A stretch of DNA of 6,854 nucleotides from Alphaproteobacteria bacterium (lineage in GTDB: Bacteria > Pseudomonadota > Alphaproteobacteria > Rs-D84). Both the position numbers and the translations under genes were made by a program. The DNA is taken from assembly GCA_009782725.1 (NCBI GenBank), contig WRIM01000029.1, positions 1 through 6,854 of the forward strand. The letters run 5' to 3'. The first letter of the stretch is position 1; the number at the start of each line of letters is the position of its first letter. Below are positions 5,671 to 6,854 of the stretch, piece after piece. Below the pieces are notes generated by a model. That model made no database searches. It was not told the DNA's origin and saw nothing but the letters and a program-made list of their open reading frames with translations.

Positions 5671-6755
5671 TGGCTTATTCTTATATTATGTTCACGAAGT
5701 TTTCTTCGAATATTATCATCGGCAAGGCATCCGTTGATACGGTTGCAGTTATTGCAGTTGTTCGTTATTCTTTTAGAGCAATCGTCAGTCTGACCCAGCC
5801 GGGTTGTTAAGAATATCCGGCCGTGGGCCGTTACTTGAAAGAAATTTTTATTCATCGCAGGCGTGCACCCCAAATTCATATCTTCGGTCAATTTATATTT
5901 ATACCCGTATTCCGAATCTATCTTCTCAATACGTTTTATCAAACCCGCGCGCGCATTATCCGGCACGGCCATGTCGGCGTCTTCGGCGCGGCCGCTGTTG
6001 ATAAGCCAGCTGAACCAAGGAATCACGCCATTTTCGCGGCAGTGCCGAAGCACGGATTCCGCGCCGTCGCTGTTCATCGTATGAACCGAAAGAACACAAT
6101 TCATGGCGATACGTCGATCGGCCGCGAATTTTTGAACCCAAGCGCGCCCCTCGCTGGTTTCCGTTATTCGGCGGATATTTTTGTATCTTGCGCTTTGCTC
6201 GCCCAAGCCGAAAAGCCACGATTCCAATTTTTTATTATGATGCGAATTCATTTTCATCATGATCGACGCGTTGTTGTTATACAATGTTTCCCAAAACTTT
6301 CCCCCGCGAGACATCAAAGTCGCGCCATTCGTCACAACCACCGGCGTCATGCCCAAATCGTTTATCCCGGACAACAGTTCTTCGAAATCCGGCTCTATCG
6401 TCGGTTCGCCCTTGCCGTTCATCATGATCGTTTTGGTTCCGAATTCATCCCGCAGAACTTGAAGCGTTTCCAACTTGGTGCTCAAACGCGTTGTGTAATA
6501 ATCGTCTTCATTCGCAACAGAACGGAAAGTATCGCCATTTCCGGTATAAGGCGCGTCGGTATAGCAATACCGGCAATTAAGATTGCAAAGATTCCCATTA
6601 TACAAACGCACGTGAAGCAACGGATTCGCCAACACCTGGGCATTCGGGAAATCCATGCCTTTCAGATACGGCAACATACTTTCGGCCGGCCGTGCGCCGG
6701 TTCCGCCAAGATATTTTAAATAAGACTGCACATTTATTTTTTCTAAAAACGACAC
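5667..6755 (-). CDS. Radical SAM protein with SPASM-like C-terminus, substrate unknown
   Basis: A 362-residue radical SAM enzyme. The CX3CX2C cluster motif is C57, C61, C64 in CNLNCRYCY. The GxGEP SAM-binding motif is G114-P118 (NGKGEPT), with VVVTNGA at 140-146 on the next strand. The C-terminus has C297, C326, C334, C337 and C343. C334-X2-C337-X5-C343 matches the SPASM core, and C297-X14-G312 matches its first half, but the position five residues after G312, normally Cys, is Thr317. One auxiliary iron-sulfur cluster is likely; two seem doubtful. The start is GTG at 6755-6753 with AAGGGGG 5 nt upstream. Neighbours give no clue: no precursor peptide gene is visible nearby, and it converges on miaB with overlapping stop codons. 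It could be a peptide-modifying or anaerobic metabolism enzyme, or an anaerobic sulfatase-maturase relative; I do not recognise the subfamily. Confidence 0.85.
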   Translation of the reverse strand: MSFLEKINVQSYLKYLGGTGARPAESMLPYLKGMDFPNAQVLANPLLHVRLYNGNLCNLNCRYCYTDAPYTGNGDTFRSVANEDDYYTTRLSTKLETLQVLRDEFGTKTIMMNGKGEPTIEPDFEELLSGINDLGMTPVVVTNGATLMSRGGKFWETLYNNNASIMMKMNSHHNKKLESWLFGLGEQSARYKNIRRITETSEGRAWVQKFAADRRIAMNCVLSVHTMNSDGAESVLRHCRENGVIPWFSWLINSGRAEDADMAVPDNARAGLIKRIEKIDSEYGYKYKLTEDMNLGCTPAMNKNFFQVTAHGRIFLTTRLGQTDDCSKRITNNCNNCNRINGCLADDNIRRKLREHNIRISH

Positions 6756-6760
6756 TTTTG

Positions 6761-6767
6761 CCCCCTT
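6761..6767 (-). promoter_or_regulatory. Strong ribosome binding site fixing the GTG start of the radical SAM gene
   Basis: On the minus strand AAGGGGG lies 5 nt (CAAAA) before GTG 6755-6753. No ATG lies in frame close by; residues 27 and 34 are the next Met codons. The spacing and strength support GTG initiation. Confidence 0.7.
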
Positions 6768-6828
6768 GACAAATTGTTAACAAGGCTAAGCATACCCCCA
6801 CCCCCCGGAATTCTGAGAGGAACTTTAT

Positions 6829-6854
6829 AAAAAAAAAAAAAACGAAGGCGCGCC
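6829..6854 (-). terminator. Possible half of an intrinsic terminator at the right edge
   Basis: Read on the minus strand, the GC-rich GGCGCGCCTTCG (6854-6843) is followed at once by 14 T residues (6842-6829). This looks like the 3' arm and T-tract of a rho-independent terminator for a leftward gene beyond the window. The 5' arm is not visible, so it is tentative. GGCGCGCC is itself palindromic. Confidence 0.3.

Larger units (their letters stand above)
6756..6854. other. Intergenic region upstream of the radical SAM gene
   Basis: No coding sequence is supported here. It holds the ribosome binding site (6761-6767), an imperfect palindrome with CCTTG/CAAGG outer arms (6764-6785) containing the perfect core TTGTTAACAA (6774-6783), a C-rich run (6795-6806) and a 14-A homopolymer (6829-6842). 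I see no convincing -35/-10 pair driving the radical SAM gene; TATGCT (6794-6789, minus) is a possible -10 with no good -35. Confidence 0.6.

Noticed and set aside
5823..6719. Long plus-strand open frame of 298 codons opposite the radical SAM gene
   Set aside because: Its translation is rich in Arg, His and Ile with no recognisable motif, while the minus strand encodes clear radical SAM motifs. It is an antisense shadow.
6766..6792. Rightward promoter: perfect TTGACA (6766-6771) with TAAGCA (6787-6792)
   Set aside because: The spacer is only 15 nt, the -10 is poor, no plus-strand gene follows in the window, and the -35 overlaps the ribosome binding site of the leftward gene.

Overview
The window reads as chromosomal housekeeping DNA from a bacterium, most likely an uncultured alphaproteobacterium. 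The basis is protein style: GatB has the alphaproteobacterial-looking AMPGMLP and FYPDLPQGYQI blocks and no zinc-binding cysteines at its N-terminus, and ruvX lies next to gatC. The placement is inference from memory of these families, without a database search. Coding density is very high, the standard genetic code fits throughout, and no transposase, phage gene, tRNA, rRNA or CRISPR array is visible.

Layout, left to right. Positions 1-419 (minus) hold the first 139 codons of ruvX/yqgF, which runs off the left edge. A 55-bp divergent gap (420-474) carries two overlapping promoter-like sequences. The ruvX one would start transcription at or within a base or two of its ATG, suggesting a leaderless mRNA. 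Positions 475-5670 (plus) form a tightly packed five-gene operon: gatC, gatA, a Nudix hydrolase, gatB and miaB. Junctions are a 19-nt gap, a 1-nt gap, a 13-nt overlap and a 4-nt ATGA overlap. A radical SAM protein with a SPASM-like cysteine-rich tail is encoded convergently at 5667-6755 (minus); its stop codon overlaps that of miaB. The last ~100 bp are intergenic, with a possible half-terminator at the right edge.

The operon has a tRNA theme. GatCAB amidates mischarged Glu-tRNA(Gln) and/or Asp-tRNA(Asn), and MiaB methylthiolates i6A37 of tRNAs. The Nudix enzyme between gatA and gatB resembles isopentenyl-diphosphate isomerase in fold and opening sequence. It keeps a full Nudix box and lacks the isomerase catalytic Cys and Glu, so its substrate is unknown.

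The most unusual signal is a set of small palindromic or tandem-repeat insertions inside coding genes. Each keeps the reading frame and falls where the protein looks longer than its family: a heptamer array and a hairpin in ruvX, a 10-bp-armed inverted repeat in gatA (about 12 extra residues), and a perfect hairpin followed by a mirrored octamer array in the TRAM domain of miaB (about 17-19 extra residues). These look like a family of gene-embedded palindromic elements, similar in concept to the Rickettsia palindromic elements but with different sequence.
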